Source: Paratrimastix pyriformis (Eukaryota; Preaxostyla; Paratrimastigidae). Taken from it: DNA of 64,000 nt. A model generated the notes under the pieces. That model was not told where the DNA came from, ran no database searches, and saw only the letters and a program-made list of their open reading frames with translations. Of this stretch, positions 1 to 11,011 are shown one piece after another. The first letter of the stretch is position 1. The number at the start of each line of letters is the position of its first letter. Location of the stretch: the NCBI GenBank assembly GCA_027972325.1, contig JAPMOS010000056.1, positions 137,001-201,000 of the forward strand, read 5' to 3'. Made by a program: the position numbers and the translations under genes.

Positions 1-3000
1 GACATCGATGAGGTCCGGCCGAACGTGGGCGATGACCGCCGCGGTGCACTCAAGTGCCTGCAGGCGCCACTGGGTAGCCTGGCCGGCCGTGAAGGCCGCG
101 GACCAGCCGACCCACGTCGGTTCCGCGCAAACCAGCGGCCCCCGGTCGCCCCATTCGCAGAGCCACTCGGCCTGTGGCCCCAGGGCCCCGTCGACCCCGC
201 CGGCCTGCGCCCCCTGCATCAGGGCGGCCATGACGAGCTCGTCGGAGCACTGATCGAGGGCCGCCTCGGCATCCAGAAGCCCCGGGGTGGGCCGCTCGGA
301 GGCGTGGCGCGCGTGGACCAGCCGCAGGTGCAGGTGATGCTGCCGCAGCTGCAGACAGTGCATGCAGAGCGCATCGGGGCCATGAGGCTTGCCGCACGGT
401 GCGGCGGACGCGGCGCTGCTGGCCGGGGCAGCGGGACGCAGGGCGCGCGGGAGGGCCTGATCCAGCAGCCATCCGATCAGGTTTTCCGCGCCACTGGGGT
501 CTTCCGAAGTGAGGAGCGCGGAATGCAGCAAGTCGTCCGCCACGGGCCGGAAGTCGGCGCCCAGCAGGTGGGTCGCCCAGTGGTCGGCCGAGAGCACGGC
601 GCGCAGGAGTGGGACGGGGCACGAGGAGGGCGTGGGCCAGAGGGCCTGGCGGTGATGCTGGGGCTGCGGGGCCGCGGATGGGCCGGTGGAACGCTCCATC
701 AGGTGCCGCAGGGTGGTCGCCACGGCTGTGAATGGGGGGGGGGGGGGGGGGGTGTCGACAGGGGGGGGTATGACGACTGATGAAAGTGTGTTATAAGCAC
801 ACAAGGAGGGAGTAATTGGCGTGCGGAGAATCACCCTGACACAGCCCGCACCCGTCGCCGCGTACCGTCCCATACAATACCCAACAAGACAGGTCCATGG
901 CCAGAAGTGACATCGAAAGCTTACCCACACAACACGACACCCCACGCCGCGGACCCGCGAGGACTTGCCTGCCCGCCTTTGTGGAGTCGCGCTGCTGCTC
1001 GCGGCCAGCCATGGCGCGGGCGATGGTCACTGGCGTGACGACACGTGCCGGGCCTTCGGCAGCCGGGTGCACGCCCAGGGGGAGCAGCGGCAAGACCCCG
1101 TGGAGCAGCAGATGGGACAGGGCCCCGGGGACCAGGGCCGTTGTGGACGTGAGTCCGCTCGGGGGCGGGGGCGCTTCGGAGAGGCTACGAGAGGACAAAG
1201 AGAACGGACAACGAGACCGTTTGAACGAGATCGTCACCATTCCATCGCATCATCATCAGCGGCGGCAGCAAAGTGGGCCAGACCGAGTCCACACGCGCAT
1301 GAGCGACCCCTGGGTGCCCTCGTCGGCCGCAGCATCAGTTGGGACCCACAGATTGAGCAGCTCGGGCGCCCAGCCCGCGGCCGGCCCTTCCCGGGCCACC
1401 ACGGCGCAGCAGAAGAGGGTGTTGAGCAACGCCCCGATGGGCTCGACCTGTGTCCAGTTGGGGGCAAGCGACTCGCCGCCTAGCGGAATGGCGCCAACAA
1501 GAGGAGGCAACGGGATGCAGAAAAAAACAAGGAAAAAGAAGGGGCGAGGTGAGCACGGCGAGGGATGTGGACTGCCCTCCCCCTGGCGCTGCCCTTGCCA
1601 TTTCCGCAAGAAGGGAAAAATAAGGGGCGAGATGAGCACGACGAGGGATGTGTGATGCCTTCCCCTGGTGCTGCCCTTGGCATCTGCGCGCCGTCTGTCT
1701 GATTTCCGGACGACCGACCTGCCGCCTCGCCACCGCCCAGCATGGGCACCAGCAGGTGCGTCACGGGCGTCACGGGATTCCGAGGCTCCTCTGGGCGCCC
1801 GAGCGACCGGGCAGCCCAGCGGAGGGCCAAGCGGCGCATGGCGGGCCCCAGCAGCCGCGCTCCCGTGGCGAATGCCGAGGCGTAACCCGGGTGCCGGTTG
1901 GTCGCCCCGTCGCTTCCGCCCGCGGGGTCCGTGGGGTCTGCGGCCCAGCGGAGGGGCGTCGCCGTGCGGGCTGCGGTGCCGCGCGCCCCATGCAAGGATA
2001 TTGGGAATATGAAGACCAGAAGGAAGGATGGTTGTCCTGCGTGTGCCTCGGGTGCGTCTGATGATGCAGTGACGTGTCCCGGTGGAGGTCGTGATGTTTC
2101 AGTGCAACAGGGGGATGTGCGCGGGCGAAAGTGAAAGAAAAGAGGGCGGCGGAGGGACGGAGTGAGCGTGTGTGCAGCCGTCGTGCGAACAGACCCTCCA
2201 TGTCGAGTGACTCACGGCACGTGCCGAGCAGCCCCGGCACGAGCGCGTGGTCGGCCGGGAGCCCGGCCTGCCCCAGGGCGACCAGCCCGCACCCGGGTGC
2301 GGGCCCCCACCACAGGGCGGGCGTGCCCAGGCCCAGCGGGGGCAGGTCCCAGTGGGCCGGGAGATGGCCGAAGGCCCGGGGCAGGGCGGGCAGGCCGGTC
2401 GGGCCATCCACGGTGGAGCAGGTCGGGTCGGGCCGGTGGAAGTGCAGCGGGTGGAAGAGGAGGGCCGTCAGGACGGCCTGGACGCGCTGCCGGGTCGCGT
2501 CGAGAGGGTGGAAGGCGTCTGGGGGGACATGGAAGAGGGTGGCGGGGCAAAAAAATGGAGTGGGGGAGGGGGGGAGGGAGGGGGCGAAGGGGAAGGAGGC
2601 GACGACGGAGACCAGATGATGAAGAGGGTCTGATCGGACGGGACGTGATGGACGGATGTGAAAGGACGACGAGACCCATGTGAACACTTTGCCGCTCACC
2701 GCACCTCACCAACAGATTCAAGACGATCGTTCGTTTTCACCCCCCTCGGCCCCTCCTCCTCCTCCATCCCCCTCCCGCCCGCCCCACTGTGGACGAAGGG
2801 CACTTGGACAAAGAATACGAAAGCAGCTCCAGCAGCACCCCCCGTCCTCCATGCCCGCCCAGTGCGAATGAAGGGCACATGGACTTAGAGTACGGACATG
2901 AAAGCAGCCCCAGCAGCATGTCCCAGCGCATGATGCTGCCACAACAGCCGGCGACCAGGGGCGACTCGGCCCCGCCGGCCCCCTGGCGGTAGCGCTGCTC

Positions 3001-6000
3001 CACCTCGAGGAGGGCCGACTGGGCCCGCTGCAGCAGCCGCTCCAGCCGCGGGTCTGCAAGGGGCGCGTGGGAGGTTTGGGTGCGTCAGGCGCGTCAGGTG
3101 GGCGTGCGCAACAGGTATGTATCAGGTATGTGTCAGGTATGTGTCAGGTATGTGTCAGGTATGTGTCAGGAATGTGTCAGGAATGTGTCAGGTATGTGTC
3201 AAGTGTGACACGTTTCGTCAGGTGGATGGGCGAAGCAATGGGAAGGCCAAAAACGGATCAATGAGGCAGTGCGCGCGTGTGCGGGGAGGGGCAGCGAGGT
3301 GGTCATATATGGCGCAATCTCGGACCCTCAGCCGCCCGCTGCATGCCGGACGTCACGGGCCCGTCGCCCCGGTCGAAGAACGGGTCGCTCATGTACGACG
3401 GAACCCCCGCTGCCGTCGTGGCCGCCCCCAACGGCCCCGGCTGGATGAAGAGGCGCGCGTCCGGATAGCCGGAGACGAGACGCTCGGAGGCCCATTGGCG
3501 GACACTGGATTCAACCCCCACACGCACACCCCGGGTCGACAGAACCCGACATCATTTTCATGTCCACAGGGGGGACGAAGAGGACCGGCAGTGATGCTGG
3601 GCAGACCCCCCCCCCCCCCACCACCACCACCACCACCACCACGCGCACACCCGTTTTATTTTCCGGTGACCTCCCTTTCTGTTTGGCGCACACGCACGGA
3701 AGCTCGCGTGCGGGCAAAACGGGGTGTGAAGAACGGGAGCAAGGTGCGTCGAGAAGGTGTCCTGTGAATAGGCTGTCTTTGTTTTCTGTGTGTGCGTCTC
3801 CAGAGCCGCAGCGGACCTGGGGTTTGCGTGCAGCAGTGAGCGAAGGAGCAGGGCCAGCACAAGGGCCGAGGCGGAGGGGCCCTCGGGCCAGGCGGACTCA
3901 CCCCGGAGGGACGCCCCCAGCAGCCGCAAAAACTAACGGAGAGCGCGGTGGCCAGGACAATGGAAGCAAACAGGTGGAGTGAGAGCAAATGATGGAGAAT
4001 CGGCAATAACATCTGAGGTGAGGGACTGTGGGGTGACTGGGGGGGACATTGCGATGCTGGGGGACCTGTCATGACTGAGGACCATGATGCGATGGGTGAG
4101 CGAGGGACGTGCAAGGTGCGCAGCCGTTCTGTTGAGGTGTCCCGTGCAGACCTCTGCCGATGCCGGGTCGGTGACCATGGCCAGCTGGACGGAGCTCATG
4201 ACGGGCAGCAGCAGCCCCGAGATCGAGCAGGCCGGCAAGGGGCATCCGCGCAGCATCAGCACGGCCTCGGAGTCCCCCCCGGGACCCCGGGTCCCCTCGG
4301 TGCCCCCATCCGATGGGGCGATCCCCGTGGGGGCAGTGGCAGGGCTCGTCGGGATGGCGGCCAGCGCCCCGCTGGCGGCTTCCGAATCTGCTGCGGTACG
4401 GACGTGGGGGTGCGGGTTGGGGGCGATGAAGAGCAGCGGACGTGCCTCTCCGCACGCGGCCCCTTCTCGGGGCGGATCCCGAATGGGTGATTGTGTCACC
4501 CCGGCGGCACGGGCACAGACCTCCGGACGATGTGGACACCACCGCTGCGGACGCGGCCTCGGTCAGGGTGGACGCGAGCAAATCCATGGCCTGCACGACC
4601 AGCGACCGGGCCAACTCGGCCGAGGACGCGGCGGCGCCTGCCGTCCCTGTGGATGCCGGTGCAGGGCTGACATCTTGCTGCTGCGGCTGCGGCTGCTGGT
4701 TGGTCAGCAGTGCCCAGCAGATGCAGGGCTCCATCAGCACGCGCGCTGTGGGAGTGAGAGAACCAGCGTGAACGAATGAAGACGTGTGCCGTGTGTGTGT
4801 GGGCTTGAACTGCCTTGCGTCGACAGCTGCATGCGTGCGGCGGGCCGTGCCAGACCGATATGCAACGGGGATGCCGCTGCTGCTGCCCCTGCCCCGTCAG
4901 CCTCCGTGCCTGCGGCCTGGTCGCTGGCAGCCAGCAGACACTCGTGCAGCCCCTCAAGTGTGCCTGCCCGCATTTGACTGTCGGGCGAGAGCAGCCCGTC
5001 CATCAGGGCCCGCAGCGCCCACCCCGTGGCCGCCGCCCCGTCGCCAGCGAGCCGCGAAGACGAGCCGCCCGCTGCCGCGGCGAGGTGCCCCAGGAGGACG
5101 TGGGAGGCCAAGGCGCGGCCGAAGTGGCGCATGGTGGGCGGGGCGGCGCCGGAGGGGTCACCGGGCAGGGTCCGGAGCGAAGGGACGGCGCGCAAGAGGC
5201 GGAGGAGGGCCGAGTGCAGCAGGAGCCATTGGGCCGGCTGCTGGGCGAGGGAGGGAACGGGGGCGGGTGTCAGAGTAAACGAAGGGCCGGGGAGAGGTGA
5301 GGACAGTGGGACAGGGTGCTGAAGGTGCGGGGCAGAAACACAATTTGCACCTGGTGGTGCGCGTGCTCGAAGACGTGTGTCAGTGCCCTGGTCGGATGGG
5401 TGAAGGCAGGAGCGGTCTGTGTGCCGTGTGTGGCGCTCAGGAGATGAATGAGACGCGTCGAGGGAGGGGACGGCGCCCACGGACCGCCCATCCAGCGGCT
5501 GCCTCGGCCAGCCGTCCCCTGGGCCCCCACGCCCGAAGCCCCTCTGCCCACTCGGCCACCGCCACGCCCACGCCGAGCGCTCCGAGGGGACCAGCCGCAT
5601 CCGCGTCGCACCGCAGGGCCGCGTGGGCGGCCGGGTCGACGGCTTCGAGCCACAACAGAATCGGCGGGGCGTCGGGCTGGTCGGGACGGGGGAAGCACCC
5701 GGGGCCGAAGCCCCAGCCCGCGCCAAACCAGAGGGCGCCTAGGGGCGAGAGAAGCAAGGCCGAGAGCGGGAGGTACTCCGCCAGGAGGGAGGCGGAGGCG
5801 GGGGGAGAGGGGGAGGGCAGCGGCGTGGACGGGAGGGCCGCATCCTCGGACATGGCCCGCCCGCAGAGGAGGCGGAGCTGTGGGGGGCGTGTGGGAGTGT
5901 GTGCGATGGGTGAGGACAAATGAGCGCAGGGTGTCCAACCTGCCACCCGCGTCCTCGCCCATTCGGTGGTATGTCCGGGGGCAGGAACGCGACAGACCTG

Positions 6001-8185
6001 GTCGAGTTCCATCCCGCGCCCGACCACCTGCAGCACCCGCAGGGCCATCTCGCAGGCGCACAGGCCCTCCACCTGCCCACAGAGCGGCCTGCAGCCCTCC
6101 ATGGCGGCCCCGGGCAGGGTCGCCGCACAGCCAGCTGACACCCAACCGGCCTCCTCGGCCCGAGACTCCCCTTCGAGCAGGGCCATAAGCGAGGCGGGAT
6201 CGGAGCTCATGCCCACCACGGAGGCGGCCGTGGCTGGCGGCCGACGGGGCGAGGGCTGCTGCTGGGAGAGAGGCGTCGCTAGCGCGGGCGGCGCGGTGGA
6301 GTCCGATCCGCCCGGCAGCTGCCACTGTGGCTGGTAGAAGCGCAGCACGCCCGCCACGAGCGAGACGTATTGCACTGGGGGGAGGTGCGGGTTGTGTGTG
6401 GGCGGCAGCGGCCGGAAGTGAACGGAATGCGTATGGATGTAGCGCAAGAAAGGAATGCGAATGGATCTCTGCTTTGTGGACCGAGACGGCTCATTCAGGC
6501 CATCGGGGTGATCGTCTGCATGCCGAGCAGGTGGGCGGACCGAGGATGGCCGAGTTGGGGCCAAGCGGCCCGGTCTGGGCACGCCAGGCGCGGAGGGCGG
6601 GAAGGCCCGCGTCGATGACGGAGAGGACCTACCGGAAAAGGAGGAGCGAGGAGGGAGTGCAATGATCTCTCATTCATCCGGTCCTTACTTCGTGCTGGCA
6701 CCCGTCTCAGTGTGAGCACCTCTGCGCTGGCCGAGGGAAGCCCGGCGGCGGGAGCGGTCTGGGCTGGCGGCTCGGCAGACCAGCGGCGTCCAGGCGGGGT
6801 TTTTCAGCCAGGGCAGGACGGCCATCAGGATCCGGTGGGCCGCGACCCCGGGCGCGATCGCGTCCCCGTTGCACTGAGCGCACGAACACCGGGCAGGCTC
6901 CTGGGGACGCGATGTGGCCGGGGTTGCGGGCTCGGGTGCCGGCGGGGTTGTTGCCGGGCGGATCAGGCTGAGCGCGTGGCAGGCCGTGGCAAGGAGGACG
7001 CTGGCGAGGCGAGGCCGGGCATCCTCGCGTTGCAGGGTGGTCGTGAGTAGCGTCACAAGCACCTCGACGCAATCGGAGGTGAGCGCGTGCAGGCCGGCGT
7101 GCAGCAGACGCCGGGTGATGGTGCCGCAGAGGAAACTGGTGGGCGGTTGTGTGGATGGGGGTGGGAGATTTTGTTTTTGTTTTTTTGAGTCAGTGAGACA
7201 GAGCAGCGGGCGATGGGTTGGAAAAAGAGACGACTTGGATGGGTCTGCGCGAATTGACACTCCCCGCATCATCTTCGATGGGTGGCAGAGGTGAATGGGA
7301 ATGGGAATGGGAATGGGAATGGGAGTGGGAATGGGAGTGGAACACACCGGACCACAGGCGATCCTCTTCGGCAGTTGGACTTTGTTCGATGGGTCCTGCT
7401 TGCGGGTCTTCCGAGAGCCCATGCTCGGCACGGGCCCGCAGGAGCTCCCGTTTCCGCTCGGCCCGCAGAACGGAGCGCAGGTAGCGCACGTAGGGCCCGC
7501 CAGGCCGCACGCGCTGCCGAAGCAGGGGGCTTTGTCCGGCAGTGGATCTTCCCAGATGGCGATGGTGAGCTGCGATGGGGCGGTGGTGGGGGCATGTCGC
7601 CTGCCGCATCAGAGGATCTGGGTGGATGGGGGGGGGGGGGGGGGGGGGGGGGGGCGGGGATGTTAGCATTCGGAATCGGTGTTTGGCAAAGGGCGTGACC
7701 GCGCGAAAAAGTAAAAACAGACCTTCAGTTTCGACCAATTCCCGGAAGACAAGCCGGTCGGGCAGGAGAGCACCGGACCCGGATCGTGGGAAGGGAGATG
7801 ATGACATCATGGGAATGTCGGGTTGGGTGAGTGGCCCCGTGGGTACTGTGGCGGCTAACAAAGAGATGAAGCAGCCTAAGGATCGTCCGCGCAGACCCGG
7901 CAAGGGAGATTGGGCAGTCTGGAGAAATTGGAGAAGACGTTGATAGAGCGGGCGAAGCTCGGGTGTATTATCACTCTCAATGGCTGAATAAATCGATTTC
8001 TCTTGTGTGAGCTCATACGGGCTGATCAGGCCACTCTCGAGCTTTGACAACAGATTTCGCAGATTACCTTCCCGGACCTCGCGAAGTGGGTGGCCTGCGT
8101 GGCGGTGAAGTGGCTGCAATGAATTGTTCGCAGACCCAGCTTTTTTACCAAGAGATGGATGTCCATGTACAAGGGTGCCAAGCAT
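1..8185 (-). CDS. Large multi-exon protein of unknown identity, C-terminus beyond left edge
   Basis: I do not recognise this protein. About fifteen exons on the minus strand can be joined by frame, read from high to low coordinates: roughly 8140-7670, 7610-7350, 7130-6720, 6365-5995, 5880-5490, 5250-4850, 4750-4520, 4400-4150, 3895-3800, 3520-3300, 3060-2890, 2520-2130, 1990-1690, 1450-1260, 1160-980 and 727-1. The exons encode Leu/Ala-rich helical stretches, for example LLHSALLTSEDPSG and HALTSDCVEVLVTLL, which suggests an ARM/HEAT-like solenoid of well over 1,500 residues. Placed donors are GTCTGT, GTCCGT, GTCTGG, GTCTGT and GTCTGC. Several introns carry G/C homopolymers or microsatellites. 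The last exon (727-1) follows a C-tract polypyrimidine run and is open to the window edge. The exact start is uncertain: I used the first Met of the N-terminal open frame (8185), but an exon further upstream is possible. That this is one gene rather than two is inferred from uninterrupted exon spacing. Confidence 0.55.
733..768. repeat. G homopolymer tract in intron
   Basis: A run of about 19 G, then a short interruption and 8 more G. On the sense (minus) strand of the flanking gene it reads as C and sits directly before the acceptor of the 727-1 exon, so it acts as the polypyrimidine tract. Confidence 0.8.
3113..3206. repeat. 11-bp tandem repeat
   Basis: About eight copies of AGGTATGTGTC with single-base variants, in an intron of the large minus-strand gene. 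The copies are contiguous, without spacers, so this is a minisatellite. Confidence 0.85.
3609..3645. repeat. C tract followed by (CCA)n
   Basis: A C homopolymer of about 13 followed by nine CCA-type triplets, in an intron of the minus-strand gene. On the sense strand it reads G, unlike most homopolymers in the window. Confidence 0.75.
7288..7340. repeat. GGGAAT microsatellite
   Basis: About eight GGGAAT/GGGAGT units. On the minus strand the open frame through it encodes His-Ser repeats, but a good GTCCGG donor lies just before it in the sense direction, so it is most likely intronic. Confidence 0.75.
7628..7655. repeat. G homopolymer tract in intron
   Basis: About 28 consecutive G. On the sense strand of the large minus-strand gene this is a C run immediately upstream of the CCACCCAG acceptor of the next exon. 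Confidence 0.8.
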
Positions 8186-8506
8186 TCAAATACCTGCCGG
8201 ATAGTGGGTGTGGCCGCAAGGTTATTTGCCCTTAAGGATTTTTGAATTCATCCAGTTCGAAAGGGGCGTCTATTAGCTGGGTTTGAGGTGACATAAACTT
8301 CGACCTCAACCAACCGAATCATGTTGACGCATAAACGCACCAGACAATTGGTGCGAAACAAAGGAGAAAAAGCCATTGACGTGAATGAGCTGGTCTCACT
8401 CCAAGTGGGCCGCTCTCACGACGACAGAAGGGTGTGGTGCCTCACACGAGGCGAGGCAAACACGATAAAAAAGGAGAAGGAGAAGGAAGAATCAAGACGT
8501 CCGATC

Positions 8507-10010
8507 TCACCTGAGTTGAAGCGTCTGCAGGCCACGGCCTGTCGCCTCCCCGCCCTCGGCTGGGGCGCCTTTGGCCACATCGTTTGCCCCGCGGAACACC
8601 TTCCAGAAGCGCAGGCTCTCGTCGGGGCTGCCCGAGCACACCGTGGTCCCATCGGGCGACATAGCCAGGTGGAGGACCCGTTTCTCGTGCCCACGCAGCT
8701 CTGCGAACTTGACCATGGATGGGTACGACCAAAGGCAGAGCTGGTTGTGGCGGAAGCCGTGGGAGCTCAGCAGCTCCATGTCGTACTTGGACCAGAGCAG
8801 CGAGCACACCTGTGTGCCAACACCGTGTGAGTGGGTTGGGTCCGCTGCTGCGGCCGCAGACCTGAGACTCCGTGTCGATGGAATTGAGGCAGGCCGCGCT
8901 GGAGGTGTTCCAGATTTTGATCGTCCGATCGGCTGACCCGCCCCCCGATGCGAGCAGGTTGGGCTGCAGGGGGCACCAGGCCATGGCCTTGACGGCGCCC
9001 TGGTGGCCCATCAGGCTGTGCAGGGGCTGGTGCAGCTGCATGGAATCCCAGATGAAGAGCTGGTTGTCGTTGCCCCCGCTGGCCAGCTGGGTCCCGTCCG
9101 GAGACCAGCGCAGCGAGCAAACCTGCGCGAGGGGGGAGAGGTGGCTCATGAGTCGTTGGTTTTGAGGGGGTGGTGCAGACCTCCTGCTGGTGGAAGCCGC
9201 TCATTGTGGCGATGCGAGGGTCGGGCAACCGCACGTCGAAGTTGATGATCGATGTGTCCCGGCTGCCGGCGCTGACGATACTCCCGTTCCAGGCGAGGGA
9301 AGCTGGGATGATGAAAGTGGGATATTAAGATGGGTCGGGGTCGGAGGAAGTTGATCGGTACAGACCAACACGATCCTCGTGTCCGCGCAGGTTCCGCATC
9401 TGCATCTTACGATCGGCATCCCAGAGCTGAACATCCTTGCCGCTGGTACCCACGGCGATGATGTTGCTCTTATGACGAGGGCACCAGCTCACACTGGTGA
9501 TCAACTGCCCTTCTGGCAGTTCGACCAGCTTGTCGTTATCGCCTGTCGTGGCGTTCCAGAGGTATACGGCATTGCCCAAAGCAACTGCCAAAATGTTGTG
9601 CTGATTCCAATCGAGGAGATTGAGATAGTAGTCATCGGTCTAAAAAGACGAAAGAGGGTTGTGTCAGAGTAAACCAGTGAAGGACATACCATCTGTGGCG
9701 CATCGAGAACCCGTTCGGGTGTCGCAGAGATGCGACGATGGATGGCCTTGTTTTGAGGGATTGTACTCCTTTGCTGTTGGAAGAGAACCGCGTTCCGATT
9801 TTCGCCAATATCGGCTACTGGCTGGGGACGGCATGTAAAGGCTAAAATCCGGGCCCGGGGTGGTTCATCCGCGCCCGGGGCTGCTTCGGGCTGCTGCGTG
9901 CCTGCCAGAGTATTTTCATCGTTGGGAGCTGATGCGGTCCCTTCAGAAAGCTCATATGCCGACTGTTGTAAATCCAACGCGGCCCGATTGGGAATAAACC
10001 GTGTCTCCAT
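8507..10010 (-). CDS. CDC20: CDC20, APC/C activator (WD40)
   Basis: CDC20 recruits substrates to the anaphase-promoting complex at the metaphase-anaphase transition. Five exons (10010-9690, 9639-9366, 9302-9181, 9122-8862, 8809-8507) join in frame to 426 residues. The N-terminus carries the C-box-like [12 protein letters not shown], then the conserved [12 protein letters not shown] stretch that precedes the propeller. Seven WD40 blades follow, with hallmark segments such as [36 protein letters not shown] and [24 protein letters not shown] resembles plant and animal CDC20 (SAMDF/SAA) more than CDH1. Odd points: the C-box lies at residues 2-8 with no long leader, and the last residues are LQLR rather than the usual IR. 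The final codons sit on an AG|GTGAGA donor-like sequence, so a further small 3' exon cannot be excluded. The start is 64 bp from the divergent SSL1 start. Family identity is sure; the CDC20 versus CDH1 split is likely. Confidence 0.92.
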
Positions 10011-10074
10011 CAAAACCCAATTTGAACACGAAAGGAATTGCGGAAGGAACCACAGGGAGCACACTCATTCCGGC
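10011..10074. promoter_or_regulatory. Divergent promoter between CDC20 and SSL1
   Basis: Only 64 bp separate the CDC20 ATG (minus strand) from the SSL1 ATG (plus strand). Any promoter and both 5' leaders must lie within this stretch or overlap the opposing coding sequence. I see no TATA box or other named element. CDC20 could have a further upstream exon, which would change the spacing. Confidence 0.5.
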
Positions 10075-10980
10075 ATGGATGATGATAATCTCCCTGCCTC
10101 CTACACATGGGAGAAGGCCGAAAGAAGTTGGGAATCGCTCGAAGAGGATGCCAGCGGCATGCTGAAATTGGGCGCCACGGAAAAGGCCCGCATTCACCGG
10201 TCTGTCGTGCGCCTGCTGTGGTCCACGATTCATTTCGTTCCACAGGGTCACACAGTTGGAGACCTCTGTTTGGAGGGGTTTGGTCCGGTACCTTGTCCTC
10301 TGCATTGATCGCTCTGCGAACATGGAGGCGATGGATGTCAAGCCAAACCGACACGCGTTCGTGACCAAGATGACCACGACGTTCATCAAAGATTACTTTG
10401 ATCAGAACCCAATTTCACGACTTGCGATCGTGACCACACGCAACGCCCTTCCAGTCTGCCTCTCCCCTCTGGCGGGTCTGTCACCGCTTCCGACCACCTG
10501 TCCCAACTGCTTTTCTGTCTTCAAGGCAACGCTGACCGGCACGTCAAGGCGCTCGAGGAGCGTCCGACGCGACCCAGCGAGCCCATCTGTGCCGGCGAGC
10601 CGTCCCTCCAGAACTCCCTCTTGATGGCCCGTGAGATGCTCCAGTCTGTGGTGACGCGGCCCTGGGAAGGGCGGATGTGGGGGACCCACCGCCCACTGGT
10701 CCCTATTCACACATTGTGGCTCTTTCTCCTGTCTGACCCTCCCAGGGATGTCCCGACGTATGGATTTAAGGAGATTCTGGTGCTGTGGGGCAGCCTGCGC
10801 ACCTGCGACCCGGGCGATATCCTCGCCACCATCGACCAGATCAAGCAGGTTCGCTGATGGTGGAGGGGTGGCGTTATGTGAGATGGGCGGGACGCGAACA
10901 ACCGGCACGAGAAGCTGGGGTGAGAAATGATGTGTGATGGGGTCGTCGCACACACAGCTTTCATGCGTAATGCGTGGCCG

Positions 10981-11011
<31 letters not shown>

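Noticed and set aside
3113-3206. CRISPR-like array
   Set aside because: The 11-bp units are contiguous, without spacers, in an intron of a eukaryotic gene.
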